The notes: a model not told the origin generated them from the sequence alone. Shown: positions 1-9,748, counted from the stretch's first letter. The stretch: DNA of 64,000 bases from Paenibacillus pasadenensis DSM 19293 (GCF_000422485.1 NZ_AULW01000039.1:1-64000); one strand, 5' to 3'. Translations and numbers: made by a program.

Positions 1-7
1 GGAAATC

Positions 8-29
8 CAAGGCACAAATGTGCCTTGGA
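8..29. repeat. Palindromic hairpin element, single copy
   Basis: The motif CCAAGGCA-CAAATG-TGCCTTGG can fold into an 8-bp stem with a short A-rich loop. The same hairpin, with minor loop changes, forms the core of every unit in the five-copy 52-bp array at 39380-39637, so this is a solitary member of a dispersed family. It lies downstream of the peptide transporter operon, which is transcribed toward it. The hairpin could stabilise or end that transcript, although no U-run follows it. The rest of positions 1-151 shows no gene. Confidence 0.6.
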
Positions 30-151
30 TGGGCGGGTTAGGAGCGGCGGATGTATGGAGCGCAAAGGTCGCCGCGCGTCCCGCGCCCGGCTACCCGCGC
101 AAGCTCCGCGCGCCTGCACGCCCGCGCTCAGCTAATCGCCCCGAACCCAGC

Positions 152-1045
152 TCAGCGCTTCATGCGCGGGTCGAGCACGTCGCGCAGGCCGTCGCCGATC
201 AGGTTGAAGCCGAGCACGGTGAGCATGATCGCGAGGCCGGGGAAGAGCACCGTCCACGGCGCCTTTTGGATGAGCTGGCGCGAGTCGGACAGCATCTTGC
301 CCCACTCCGGATCCGGCGGCTGCGCGCCGAGGCCGAGGAAGCCGAGCGCCGCGGCCTCGATGATCGCGGTCGCGATGCCGAGCGTGCCCTGCACGATGAT
401 CGGCCCGAGGCTGTTGGGCAGGATATGCTGCAGCAGGATGCGCGAGCTCTTCATGCCGAGCGAGCGCGCGGCGACGATGTACTCTTCCTCGCGCAGGCTG
501 AGCACCTTCGCCCGCACGAGCCGGCCGAACACCGGCACGTTGACGATGGCGATCGCGAGCAGCGCGTTCTGCAGCGACGGCCCGAGCGCGGCGACGATGG
601 CGATCGCCAGCAGGATGCCGGGGAACGCGAGCAGGATGTCGAACAGGCGCGAGATGATCGCGTCCCACCAGCGGCCGTAGTAGCCGGCAAGGATGCCGAG
701 CATCGTGCCGGCGACGATCGAGCCGACCACCGACGAGACGCCGACCCACAGGGAGATGCGCGCGCCGTGGATGAGCCGGGAGAGGATGTCCCGCCCCAGG
801 TCGTCGGTGCCGAGCCAGTGCTCCCCGCCCGGAGGCTGGAGCCGGTTCATCAGCTCCTGCTCCTTGTAGTCGTAGGGGGCGATCACCGGAGCGAGCGCGG
901 CCACGAGGATGAAAAAGACAATGATGCCGAGCCCCGCCATCGCCATGCGATTGCGGCGGAAGCTGCGCCAGGCGTCCCGCCACGGGGACGACGCCTCTTC
1001 CGGCTTGGGCAGCGGGACGGGCAGGCGCACAGCCGGTTGCGACAC
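152..1045 (-). CDS. Peptide/nickel-type ABC transporter permease (DppC/OppC family)
   Basis: This 297-residue inner-membrane permease is the second channel subunit of a peptide-class importer. After a short cytoplasmic tail a first membrane segment covers about residues 37-57 (LGIIVFFILVAALAPVIAP), followed by the OppC-type extracytoplasmic DDLGRDILSRLIHGAR motif and five further helices. The EAA-type loop that contacts the ATPases contains EEYIVAARSLGMKSSRI. The start is GTG at 1045, preceded by AGGAGGGG that overlaps the stop of the upstream permease; the open frame continues further upstream but lacks a better site. It is the last gene of a five-gene operon. The substrate cannot be read from sequence; peptides are the default, nickel or opines are possible. 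Confidence 0.93.
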   Translation of the reverse strand: MSQPAVRLPVPLPKPEEASSPWRDAWRSFRRNRMAMAGLGIIVFFILVAALAPVIAPYDYKEQELMNRLQPPGGEHWLGTDDLGRDILSRLIHGARISLWVGVSSVVGSIVAGTMLGILAGYYGRWWDAIISRLFDILLAFPGILLAIAIVAALGPSLQNALLAIAIVNVPVFGRLVRAKVLSLREEEYIVAARSLGMKSSRILLQHILPNSLGPIIVQGTLGIATAIIEAAALGFLGLGAQPPDPEWGKMLSDSRQLIQKAPWTVLFPGLAIMLTVLGFNLIGDGLRDVLDPRMKR

Positions 1046-1056
1046 GGATACCCCTC

Positions 1057-2061
<1,005 letters not shown>

Positions 2062-2067
2062 ATCGGC

Positions 2068-3750
2068 CTACTCGAAATAGACTTCGCTGTACGGCTCCCC
2101 GCCGGTCGGCGACGGCACGTAGCCCTTGAGATTCGCCTTGCCCGCCAGCAGCGGCGTCGAGTGCACGAGCGGAATCCACGGCGCGTCCTGCTTGATCAGC
2201 ACCTGCGCCTGCTTGTACAGCTCCTCGCGCTTGGCCGGATCCGTCTCGGACTGGCCTTCGCTCAGCAGCTTGTTCACTTCGTCGTTGGAGTAGAAGCTGT
2301 AGTTGTTGCTGCCGATCGTGTCCTTGTGCAGCAGCGTGAACAGGAAGTTGTCGGGGTCGCCGTTGTCGCCGTTCCAGCCGAGCATGAACAGGTCGTCCTT
2401 CTTGCCTTCCTTCGCGTCATCGAGGTAGGTCGCCCACTCCGGCGATTCGATGCGCGTCTTGACGCCGATCTTGGCGAAGTCGGCCTGGATCGCTTCGGCC
2501 ACCTTCTTGCCGTCCGGCATGTACGGGCGCGCGACCGGCATGGCGTAGAACACCATCTCCTCCGGCAGGCCGTTCGGGTAGCCGGCGTCGGCGAGCAGCT
2601 GCTTCGCCTTTTCGAGATCGTACGGGTAATCCTTGATGTCCGCGTTCCAGCCGAGCGTGCTCGGCGGCATCGGGTTGACCGCCGCTTCGGCGAGGCCGGC
2701 GTAGAAGGCGCTGATGATGCCTTCCTTGTTGACGGCGTGGCTGAGTGCGACGCGCACCTTCGGATCGTCGAACGGCTTTTTCTTCAGGTTGAAGCCGACG
2801 TAGCCGACGTTGAACGATGGACGCTCGATCCTCTGCAGCTCGGCGTTGCTCTCCAGCGTGCCGAGGTCGTCCGGGTTGACGCCCTCCATCAGGTCGATCT
2901 CGCCGTTCTGCAGCGCCGTCAGGCGAGCCGAGTTGTCCGGGATGACGGTGATGATGACGCGCGCCAGCTTCGGCAGGCCGGACTGCCAGTAGTTCGGATT
3001 CTTCTCGACCGTGATCGACTCGCTGCGCTTCCACTCCTTGAAGACGAACGGCCCGGTGCCGACCGGCTCGCTCTTGAACTTGTCCTTCTTCTCCTCGACC
3101 GCCTTGGGCGACGCGATGCCGAACGACGGCATGGCGATGTTCTGCAGGAACGGCGCCTGCGGCTTGTTCAGCGTGAACTGCACGGTGGCCGGATCGATCG
3201 CCTTCACTTCCTTGATGACGCGCGACCCTTCCGGGCCGAACATCGAGTCGTAATAGTAGAACGAGTCGCCCTCGTACTTGTTCGGGCTATTCGGATCGCT
3301 CCAGCGGTTGAAGTTGAAGACGACGGCGTCGGCGTTGAAGTCGGTGCCGTCATGGAACTTGACGCCTTGGCGCAGCTTGAACGTGTAGGTGAGGCCGTCG
3401 TCCGACACCTCATAGCTCTCGGCGAGCGCAGGCTGGACCTCGGTCGTGCCCGATTTGTAGGACAGCAGCCCTTCGAAAATCTGCTCCGTCACCTTGGTCG
3501 ATTCGCCGTCGGTGACGATGGCCGGATCGAGCGCGGCGGAGTCTCCGCCGCGAGCGACGATGAGCGTGTCCTGGGAGCTGGCCGCTCCATCGGACGGAGC
3601 CGTGCTCGTTGTCGGCGCCGGGCTGCCGGTCGCGCCGCCGTTTTGTGCCGCAGGCGCATTGCTGTTGCCGCTGCAGCCGGCGAAGGCGAGCGTCGCGGCG
3701 AGCAGCATCGCCGTGGTGGAAGTCCATTTGGTGCCTTTGATGATGGTCAA
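2068..3750 (-). CDS. Peptide-class ABC transporter substrate-binding lipoprotein (SBP family 5)
   Basis: This 560-residue extracellular solute-binding protein belongs to the OppA/DppA family. A lipoprotein signal ends in the lipobox FAGC with Cys26 as the lipidation site. An Asn/Gly/Ala/Thr/Ser-rich linker follows (about residues 27-60), then the family-5 fold with typical segments such as LAESYEVSDDGLTYTFKLR and VKFHDGTDFNADAVVFNFNR. The start is TTG at 3750, with GGGGAGG about eight bases upstream. It lies between the ATPase and permease genes of the same operon. Its binding specificity sets that of the system and is not predictable here. Confidence 0.93.
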   Translation of the reverse strand: MTIIKGTKWTSTTAMLLAATLAFAGCSGNSNAPAAQNGGATGSPAPTTSTAPSDGAASSQDTLIVARGGDSAALDPAIVTDGESTKVTEQIFEGLLSYKSGTTEVQPALAESYEVSDDGLTYTFKLRQGVKFHDGTDFNADAVVFNFNRWSDPNSPNKYEGDSFYYYDSMFGPEGSRVIKEVKAIDPATVQFTLNKPQAPFLQNIAMPSFGIASPKAVEEKKDKFKSEPVGTGPFVFKEWKRSESITVEKNPNYWQSGLPKLARVIITVIPDNSARLTALQNGEIDLMEGVNPDDLGTLESNAELQRIERPSFNVGYVGFNLKKKPFDDPKVRVALSHAVNKEGIISAFYAGLAEAAVNPMPPSTLGWNADIKDYPYDLEKAKQLLADAGYPNGLPEEMVFYAMPVARPYMPDGKKVAEAIQADFAKIGVKTRIESPEWATYLDDAKEGKKDDLFMLGWNGDNGDPDNFLFTLLHKDTIGSNNYSFYSNDEVNKLLSEGQSETDPAKREELYKQAQVLIKQDAPWIPLVHSTPLLAGKANLKGYVPSPTGGEPYSEVYFE

Positions 3751-3834
3751 GATCGATTCCTCCCCTTGTCGTTGGTTGATGCCGAGTGTGGCCTATGCCT
3801 TGCTGTATGATGTTGAAATCTCTGCCTCCGAGCC

Positions 3835-4836
3835 TCAAGGATAGAGATGACAAGCCGTTCCATGTCCCTCGCCGTCGATCTTCAGCGGAGGCCGCTGCGA
3901 GCGGCAGACGTCCATCGCGACCGGGCAGCGCGTGTGGAACACGCAGCCCTCCGGCACGTTCGCGGGGCTGGGCACGTCGCCCTGCAGCACGATCCGCTCG
4001 GCGGCCGCGCCGGGCACCGGGCTGGGAGCCGCGGACAGCAGCGCCTTGGTATACGGATGTCGGGGCTCCCGGTATAGGCCGCGCTTGTCCGCAATCTCCA
4101 CGACCCGGCCGAGGTACATGACCGCGACCCGGTCGCAAAAATGCTTCACGACGCTCAGGTCATGGGCGATGAACACGTACGTCAGCCCCATCTGCTCCCG
4201 CAGGTCCTGCATCAGGTTGAGGATCTGCGACTGGATCGACACGTCGAGCGCGGATACCGGCTCGTCGGCGACGATCAGCTTGGGCTCCAGCATGAGCGCC
4301 CGCGCGATCGCGACGCGCTGCCGCTGGCCGCCCGAGAACTGATGGGGATACCGGTCGAGCTGCCAGGCGCTGAGGCCGACCGTCTCCATCGTACGGGCGA
4401 CCCGCTCGCGGCGCTCCGCCGCGCTGCCGATGCCGTGCACGATCAGCGGCTCCTCGAGGATCTTGCCGATGCGATGCCGCGGGTTGAGCGAGGCGAACGG
4501 ATCCTGGAAAATCATCTGCATGTCCCGGCGCTTGCGCCGCAGCGCCTCGTCCTTCAAGGCAAGGACGTCTTCGCCGTCGAAACGGACCCGTCCGCTCGTC
4601 GGCTCCAGCAGCCGCAGCAGCGAGCGGCCGGTCGTCGACTTGCCGCAGCCGCTCTCCCCGACGATGCCGAACGATTCGCCGCGCCGGACCTGGAAGCTCA
4701 CGCCGTCGACGGCCTTCACATGGCCGGATACCCGCTGGAGCAGGCCGCTGCGGATCGGGAAATGGGTGCGGAGCTCCTCGACTTCGAGCAGCGCCTCGGC
4801 CTGCGGGGGGTTTTCGATCTTCGACGCCGCGTTCAA
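3835..4836 (-). CDS. Peptide-class ABC transporter ATP-binding protein (OppF/DppF family)
   Basis: This 333-residue ATPase is one of the two motor subunits of the importer. It shows Walker A (GESGCGKS), the signature SGGQRQR, Walker B ([12 protein letters not shown]) and the C-terminal oligopeptide/dipeptide extension with the Cys-containing segment GCVFHTRCP. The preferred start is a TTG at 4836 that overlaps the stop of the preceding ATPase gene as TTGA, with AGGAGGTG five bases upstream; an in-frame upstream extension lacks a site. Four-base overlap implies translational coupling. An 84-base gap precedes the binding-protein gene. Confidence 0.94.
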   Translation of the reverse strand: MNAASKIENPPQAEALLEVEELRTHFPIRSGLLQRVSGHVKAVDGVSFQVRRGESFGIVGESGCGKSTTGRSLLRLLEPTSGRVRFDGEDVLALKDEALRRKRRDMQMIFQDPFASLNPRHRIGKILEEPLIVHGIGSAAERRERVARTMETVGLSAWQLDRYPHQFSGGQRQRVAIARALMLEPKLIVADEPVSALDVSIQSQILNLMQDLREQMGLTYVFIAHDLSVVKHFCDRVAVMYLGRVVEIADKRGLYREPRHPYTKALLSAAPSPVPGAAAERIVLQGDVPSPANVPEGCVFHTRCPVAMDVCRSQRPPLKIDGEGHGTACHLYP

Positions 4837-5822
4837 TTCGCCACCTCCTGGGCCGTGTTCAGCCAGCAGCGCGAGCGATGGGCCGGCCGGGCGCACGCGA
4901 TCAGCTCCGGCAGCTGCTCGCCGCAGATCGGCATCGCATGCTCGCAGCGCGGGGCGAAGCGGCAGCCCTGGGCGATCGCGCCGGGCCGCGGAACCTGGCC
5001 GGGGATCGAGTACAGCCGCTCGCGCTCCTCGTCCAGACGCGGGATGGAGCGGATCAGTCCTTGCGTGTACGGATGGCGCGGGTCAGTCAGAATATCGTGG
5101 ACGGAGCCTTCCTCGACGATCTTGCCGGCGTACATGACGACGACCCGCTCGCACAGCTCGGCGACGACGCCGAGATCGTGGGTGATCATCATGATCGCCG
5201 TGCCCGTCTCGCGATTGAGCGTTTTCATCAGGTCGAGGATCTGGGCCTGGATCGTCACGTCGAGCGCTGTCGTCGGCTCGTCGGCAATGAGCAGCTCCGG
5301 CTCGCAGCAAAGCGCGATGGCGATCATGACGCGCTGGCGCATGCCGCCGGACAGCTGATGCGGATAAGCTTTGGCGACGCCCTCGGCGCGGGGGATGCCG
5401 ACCTTGCGCAGCATCTCGACCGCCTTCGCCGCGGCATCCTTGCGCCCTACCGGACGGTGGACGCGCAGCGTCTCGCCGATCTGCTCGCCGATCGTCAGCA
5501 GCGGGTTGAGCGAGGTCATCGGCTCCTGGAAAATCATCGAGATTTCGTTGCCGCGCACCTGCTTCATGCGCTTTTCCTTGGCGCGGAGCAGATCCTCGCC
5601 CTTGAAGCGGATCGATCCGCCCGCATAGCGGGCAAGCGGCTCGGGCAGCAGCCGCATGATCGACAGGGAGGTGACGCTTTTGCCGCAGCCGGATTCTCCG
5701 ACGATGCCGACAATCTCGCCGGAGCGGATCGTCAGGTCGATCCCGTCCACGGCCGGCAGCTCTCCGCGATCGGTGGCGAAGTGCGTATGCAGGTCTGTCA
5801 ATTCCAGCAGGCTCGGTGCCAT
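4833..5822 (-). CDS. Peptide-class ABC transporter ATP-binding protein (OppD/DppD family)
   Basis: This 329-residue ATPase is the first gene of the operon. Walker A is GESGCGKS, the signature is SGGMRQR, Walker B is [12 protein letters not shown], and the H-loop is [14 protein letters not shown]. The C-terminal oligopeptide-permease domain includes [12 protein letters not shown] and [15 protein letters not shown]. It starts at ATG 5822 with GAGGGAG upstream; an overlapping out-of-frame ATG lies five bases earlier. The long AT-rich region upstream should hold the operon promoter, but no hexamer pair stands out. Confidence 0.95.
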   Translation of the reverse strand: MAPSLLELTDLHTHFATDRGELPAVDGIDLTIRSGEIVGIVGESGCGKSVTSLSIMRLLPEPLARYAGGSIRFKGEDLLRAKEKRMKQVRGNEISMIFQEPMTSLNPLLTIGEQIGETLRVHRPVGRKDAAAKAVEMLRKVGIPRAEGVAKAYPHQLSGGMRQRVMIAIALCCEPELLIADEPTTALDVTIQAQILDLMKTLNRETGTAIMMITHDLGVVAELCERVVVMYAGKIVEEGSVHDILTDPRHPYTQGLIRSIPRLDEERERLYSIPGQVPRPGAIAQGCRFAPRCEHAMPICGEQLPELIACARPAHRSRCWLNTAQEVAN

Positions 5823-6377
5823 GCCATCTCTCCCTCATGACGTTTTGGATGTTATTTACTTTAATGCGTTGATGCATCAGGAAAGCAATGCGTTGATTTA
5901 ATTTCTTTTTTTTGAGAAATAAAGGAGGACAACGGCAAAGCTGCAAGAAAATACGTCATATTTCGTGACACTGATTGTAAATCAAAAGCTGTGTGTTCGT
6001 AAACAGTGAATAAATACTCATTATCACAGATATTTATTTGTTTTAATTGATATGGAAGCGCTTTATTTAAGCAAGAGGAAGAGGCTTTAGTCCCATTTAT
6101 GGATGCCAATGCTAGATGGAGTTAGGTTTATTGACGTAGTTTAAAAGGGTAAAATATTCAAACTATTCAGTCGGATTTATGGATGAAAGATCGAGTTTAC
6201 GTTAAAAAGGTTATTTTCTTATGCAAAATGAATCCTATTTTCGATGCAAAAGAGGTTGGCCGATCCTGGACTACCGGTTGAAACGGGAATAAGCTTCAGC
6301 TTTCGCTGAAGCTGAAGCGGATTCGGAGCGGGGCGGCCAAGTTCCAATTCTATTCCCGGTCGTCATTTCCCGGTCCG
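5823..6377. other. AT-rich intergenic region upstream of the transporter operon
   Basis: About 550 bases without a convincing gene. Base composition drops sharply to AT-rich between about 5840 and 6250, unlike the surrounding DNA. Near the right end an 8-bp hairpin (GCTTCAGC-TTTC-GCTGAAGC, 6293-6312) is framed by a second inverted pair, CGGGAATA at 6284-6291 and TATTCCCG at 6351-6358. No U-run follows the hairpin. The promoter of the minus-strand transporter operon must lie in the left part, but I could not fix it. Confidence 0.5.
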
Positions 6378-6407
6378 AAAAAGGGCCGCGCTTGCGGCTT
6401 CCTTTTT
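6378..6407 (-). terminator. Bidirectional intrinsic terminator after the DUF2306 gene
   Basis: AAAAAGG-GCCGC, loop GCTT, GCGGC-TTCCTTTTT forms a GC stem flanked by A and T runs on both sides. It begins two bases after the stop of the minus-strand membrane-protein gene. Confidence 0.75.
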
Positions 6408-6408
6408 C

Positions 6409-7059
6409 TCAAGCGCCGCCTCCTTCGTCTCGGGGCACCCGCAGCATTCGGATAGCGAGCTCGCCTGCGAGCAGCAGGAAGGCGATGTTGGCGTAAAGCG
6501 CGGCCGCATAGCCGGCGGCATAGGGCAGTTCAAGCAAGCCCGTAAACAAGCCGGTGAACAGATGCAGCGTCATGTTGTTGAAGCAAAAGGCATAGCTGCG
6601 GATCATCAGCCGCTTGTGGGCGGCCAGCCGCCGCTTGCGGGCGCGAAGGATGGCGAGCAGCGTGATCGCCGGCCACAGCATGTTGAGCAGGTTGAACGGG
6701 ACGCTGGCCCATTTGCCTCCGGTCGCATACGGCGCCATGTAGCCTGAAGTCAAGCAGACGAGGAAGACGCAGATGAAATAGAGATAGCCGTTCCAGCGGT
6801 GAAACGGCAAGCGTCGCGGCGTGCGGCGGCCGGCCGGAGCGAAGCCGAGCAGGCCGCAAGCGGTCGCCGCGCAGGCGGCGGCGATGTGGAGCTGCAGCAC
6901 GGCCAGCCATGAGCCGAGCTTGTCCGGCCCTTGTCCGGGCGGCTTGAGCGCCAGAAAGCCGGCCGCCTGCGGGTCGGCCAGATAGGATTTGTAGAGCACA
7001 TAGGCGACGGCGGCGGCAGCGGCTGCAGCCAGCCACCGGAGGGCGGCTTTCGAGGACAT
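6409..7059 (-). CDS. DUF2306 family membrane protein
   Basis: This 216-residue integral membrane protein resembles the DUF2306 family of uncharacterised bacterial proteins. An N-terminal helix (about residues 7-25) is followed by roughly five more hydrophobic segments. Conserved His residues appear in LQLHIAAAC, PFHRWNGYLYF, HKRLMIRSYAF and NNMTLHLFTG, the pattern seen in this family and compatible with haem or metal binding, although that is unproven. It diverges from the MarR-family gene, sharing a roughly 100-bp control region, and ends in its own terminator. Function is unknown; divergent placement suggests, but does not show, control by the MarR protein. Confidence 0.8.
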   Translation of the reverse strand: MSSKAALRWLAAAAAAAVAYVLYKSYLADPQAAGFLALKPPGQGPDKLGSWLAVLQLHIAAACAATACGLLGFAPAGRRTPRRLPFHRWNGYLYFICVFLVCLTSGYMAPYATGGKWASVPFNLLNMLWPAITLLAILRARKRRLAAHKRLMIRSYAFCFNNMTLHLFTGLFTGLLELPYAAGYAAALYANIAFLLLAGELAIRMLRVPRDEGGGA

Positions 7060-7119
7060 GGAAGGACTCGCTTTCTTGTCGTTATGATGGCCATTGTATC
7101 ATGGCGCCATGCCCGCAGG

Positions 7120-7148
7120 TTGACCCTTTTCGTTCAAAGGCGTATAGT
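7120..7148 (+). promoter_or_regulatory. Sigma-A promoter for the marR-MFS operon
   Basis: TTGACC (7120-7125) and TATAGT (7143-7148) are separated by exactly 17 bp, a close match to the housekeeping consensus. Transcription should start near 7155, about 38 bases before the chosen ATG at 7193. Confidence 0.85.
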
Positions 7149-7161
7149 TGTTGTGACAACT
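7146..7161. promoter_or_regulatory. Palindromic operator, probably for the MarR protein
   Basis: The inverted repeat AGTTGT-TGTG-ACAACT is perfect and overlaps the -10 box and probable start point of the promoter for the downstream marR-type gene. Size, symmetry and position are typical of autoregulatory MarR operators. Binding is inferred. Confidence 0.75.
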
Positions 7162-7192
7162 AATGAACAGGACAGAAAGAAGGAAGGCCATC

Positions 7193-7702
7193 ATGCATGA
7201 ATCAGAAGACTTGACTCATCCTCGATCTGGTCCGGCGTCCGGCGCCGGTCTGGACGATTCGATCGGATTTTTGCTCGGAGCGGCTTACCGAAAGGTGAGC
7301 CTGACGCTGCTGCAGCAGCTGCGCGACTGGGATATTACGCCGGAACAGTGGTCGATGCTCGCACGGATCTGCGAGCGCGGAGGCCGGATCCAGAGGGAGC
7401 TTGGCGAGCTGACCGGAAAAGACAAGCCGACGACGACGCGCATTCTGGAGCTGCTTGAGGCAAAGGGACTGATCGTCAAGCAGCCCGATCCGAAGGACCG
7501 GCGCTCGCAGCGGATCCATGCGACGGCTCAGGGCGAGCGATTGCTGGCCGAGACCAGGCCGGTCGAGCGCAAGGCGCTCGACATCGGCCTCCGCGCGCTG
7601 ACGGAGGAAGATCGGGCGCAGCTGCGGCAGCTACTGCAGCGCATCGTGCAGCCGCCGGCATCGTCCTTGGCTGAGGCGCAGGAGGAAGCCGATGAGCGCT
7701 GA
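7193..7702 (+). CDS. MarR family transcriptional regulator
   Basis: This 169-residue winged-helix regulator probably represses its own operon. The DNA-binding core is visible from about residue 35 (LTLLQQLRDWDITPEQWSML) through the recognition and wing region (QRELGELTGKDKPTTTRILELLEAKGLIVKQPDPKDRRS). The start at ATG 7193 is chosen because AAGGAAGG lies five bases upstream; an in-frame ATG at 7163 would fall within about eight bases of the predicted transcription start. It overlaps the following MFS gene by 11 bases, which indicates coupling. Such regulators usually sense a small ligand that the neighbouring pump exports. Confidence 0.92.
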   Translation: MHESEDLTHPRSGPASGAGLDDSIGFLLGAAYRKVSLTLLQQLRDWDITPEQWSMLARICERGGRIQRELGELTGKDKPTTTRILELLEAKGLIVKQPDPKDRRSQRIHATAQGERLLAETRPVERKALDIGLRALTEEDRAQLRQLLQRIVQPPASSLAEAQEEADER

Positions 7703-8942
7703 GCCGCTGACGCTGCGCAAGGAGCCGTTATGGACACGCTCGTTCATCGTGCTGACGATCGGAGCGTTCCTCATGTTCCTTTGCCTGCAAATGCTCATGT
7801 CGCCGCTGCCCTCGTATGTCGAAGAGCGCTTCGCGCCGGGACCGTTCGTCATCAGCCTCGTGACGAGCCTGTTCGCGCTCGCGGCGATCGCCGCCCGCTT
7901 CGCGACGGCGTGGATGCTCGGCCGCATCTCGCGCAACATCGTGCTGTTCGCGGGATTGGCTGTATCCGCGCTGGCGACGCTCGGCTTTTCGGCCGTGTCG
8001 GGCATCGGAGCGCTATTGGCGCTGCGCGTGCTGTTCGGCATCGGCTTCGGCATGGCCAGCACCGTGCTGCCGACGCTGGTGACCGGCATCATTCCGCCGC
8101 GGCGGATGGGGGAGGGGGTCGGCTACTTCGGCCTTTCCAGCAGCATGGCCATGTCGCTCGGTCCGATGATCGGCCTGTCGATCATGGACGGCCTCGGCTT
8201 CCGCGCGCTGTCGCTGGCGGGAGCGGCGTCCTCGCTCGTCATCATTCCGCTGCTGCTCGTTTTTCGAGCTATCCCGCCGGTCCGGGTCAGAGTGCCTGCT
8301 GCGGCAATCGGAGGCACGGCCGCGGAGAGGGCGAGCGTCGGCTCGGCAGCGGCAGGAGCGCGCGAGGAGCTCGGGCGCAGCGAGGCGGGGCCAGCTTGGC
8401 TGCCCGCGCTGCTGAATACGCTGATGGCGGTTACCTATGGCGGCCTGCTGAGCTACCTGGTGCTGTTCGGACGGGAAATGGGCTTGCCGAACATCGGCCT
8501 TTTCTTTCTGCTGAACGCCGTCGCCATCCTGCTCGTGCGGCCGATCGCCGGCCGGCTGTTCGACCGCTTCGGGCATCTCGCGGTGCTGCCAGCGGCCTCG
8601 CTGCTGCTGATGGGCGGCCTGCTGCTGCTCAGCTGGTCCGATACGACCGGGCTGCTGCTGCTCTCGGCGCTGCTGTACGGACTCGGCTTCGGCTCGATTC
8701 AGCCGACCGCGCAGGCATGGATGCTGCGCAGCATGCCGGCTGCCCGCCAGGCGTCGGCGAACAGCCTGTTCTACAACTCGACCGACCTCGGCGTCGCGGC
8801 CGGCTCGATGCTGCTCGGCGCCGTCGCGGCCGCGACCGGTTATGCGGTCATGTACCGCTGGGCGGCGCTGTCGATGGCGCTGCTCCTCGCCGTTTATGGC
8901 GCGGGGCTGGCCTTGGGCCGCCGCCGGGCGCGCCGCGCTTAG
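7692..8942 (+). CDS. MFS transporter (drug/metabolite exporter type)
   Basis: This 416-residue protein has the 12-helix layout of the major facilitator superfamily. Two six-helix halves are joined by a longer Ala/Glu/Arg-rich cytoplasmic loop around residues 200-238. MFS-type motifs include RISRNIVLFAG in the loop after helix 2 and GRLFDRFGHL at the corresponding place in the second half. The ATG at 7692 follows AGGAGG and overlaps the marR stop region. Regulation by the MarR product through the operator at 7146-7161 is likely. Substrate is unknown. Confidence 0.9.
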   Translation: MSAEPLTLRKEPLWTRSFIVLTIGAFLMFLCLQMLMSPLPSYVEERFAPGPFVISLVTSLFALAAIAARFATAWMLGRISRNIVLFAGLAVSALATLGFSAVSGIGALLALRVLFGIGFGMASTVLPTLVTGIIPPRRMGEGVGYFGLSSSMAMSLGPMIGLSIMDGLGFRALSLAGAASSLVIIPLLLVFRAIPPVRVRVPAAAIGGTAAERASVGSAAAGAREELGRSEAGPAWLPALLNTLMAVTYGGLLSYLVLFGREMGLPNIGLFFLLNAVAILLVRPIAGRLFDRFGHLAVLPAASLLLMGGLLLLSWSDTTGLLLLSALLYGLGFGSIQPTAQAWMLRSMPAARQASANSLFYNSTDLGVAAGSMLLGAVAAATGYAVMYRWAALSMALLLAVYGAGLALGRRRARRA

Positions 8943-9110
8943 CAGGAGGAGCCGGCGGAAGGCGGGGCTGGGTGAGCCGACGGAGGTACGCGGCAGGCGG
9001 AGCCGGATGAGCCGGTCGCAGGCACGGATCCTGAGTAGGCGATGCTAGGAGATGCGCTGCTCCGCTGGGTGTGCCACTGAGTGGCGGCTCAGCGTGGTGT
9101 TCTAGAAGGG

Positions 9111-9150
9111 AAGGGATGAGCTGAGCTATGCTCGGCTTCGTCCCTTTTTT
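9111..9150 (+). terminator. Intrinsic terminator after the MFS gene
   Basis: An imperfect stem (AAGGGA..GAGC..GAGC paired with GCTC..GCTTCGTCCCTT, some G-U pairs) is followed by TTTTTT. It lies about 170 bases after the MFS stop; the intervening DNA holds no gene. Confidence 0.7.
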
Positions 9151-9162
9151 GTTTTCCTGCAA

Positions 9163-9610
9163 GTTGCGCGGAAAAAACGAGCAACTGGGCTCGAACAGAG
9201 TGACCGGACGTGGGAGTAACGCGGAAAAACCGAGTAACTGGGCTTGAAGAGGGTGCGGAGCAGGGGAGTTGCGCGGAAAGACCGAGTAACTAGGCTCGAA
9301 GAGAGTGCGGAGCGGGGGAATAACGCGGAAAAACCGAGTAACTGGGCTCGAAGAGGGTGCGGAGCAGGGGAGTTGCGCGGAAAGACCGAGTAACTGGGCT
9401 CCGAAGTGAGCGATCAGTGGGCAATAATTCGAAAAAATCGGGTTACTGGGCACCGAGGTGAGCGTTCCGTCGGCGATAGCCCGAATAAATCGGGTTGCAG
9501 TCGCCCGAGAGAGCGAATCTAAGGCTGCAACCCGAAAAAGTCGGGTTCCAGGCGTGCGAGAGGGCGAATCTAAGGCTGCAACCCGAAAAAAATCGGGTTG
9601 CAGTCGCCCG
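9163..9610. repeat. Array of nine degenerate ~52-bp hairpin repeats
   Basis: Nine units are spaced 51-53 bp apart, with core positions near 9168, 9221, 9273, 9325, 9377, 9428, 9480, 9531 and 9582. Early units contain AGTTGCGCGGAAA..CGAGTAACT, which can fold as a weak hairpin. Late units have become stronger palindromes, for example CCCGA-ATAAA-TCGGG and CTGCAACCCGA-(A-rich)-TCGGGTTGCAG with an 11-bp stem. The A-rich loop is kept throughout. Units are contiguous and share the sequence between cores (CTCGAAGAGGGTGCGGAGCA type), so there are no unique spacers. The array sits between the MFS terminator and the lut promoter. Confidence 0.85.
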
Positions 9611-9717
9611 AAGGAAGCTCGATCCGCAGCGCCGCCAGCGAGAGCGGACGAGGACGAGGGCTCTCCCGAAGCAGCCCCTCGGCGCAATTCGCTCTAGCGC
9701 GGCGAAGCAGGCTGGCG

Positions 9718-9748
9718 TATAATGGCATCAACTCAACTTGTCTGACAA
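9718..9748 (+). promoter_or_regulatory. lut promoter -10 element and palindromic operator
   Basis: TATAAT at 9718-9723 is a perfect -10 box; no good -35 is visible 16-18 bp upstream, so an activator or weak promoter is possible. Fifteen bases further on, TTGTC-T-GACAA (9738-9748) is a perfect palindrome near the expected start site. Its size suits a FadR-type GntR regulator such as the one encoded at 12993-13703. The assignment of binder to site is inferred. Confidence 0.6.

Noticed and set aside
5861-6109. 82-codon minus-strand frame in the AT-rich gap
   Set aside because: It has no ribosome site, no recognisable domain and composition expected of random AT-rich DNA.
9163-9610. Possible CRISPR array
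   Set aside because: Units of about 52 bp are contiguous and the sequence between cores is itself repeated, so there are no unique spacers, and no cas genes are nearby.
8848-9687. Long minus-strand open frame across the repeat array
   Set aside because: It overlaps the MFS 3' end, reads through terminators and repeats, and gives a low-complexity protein.
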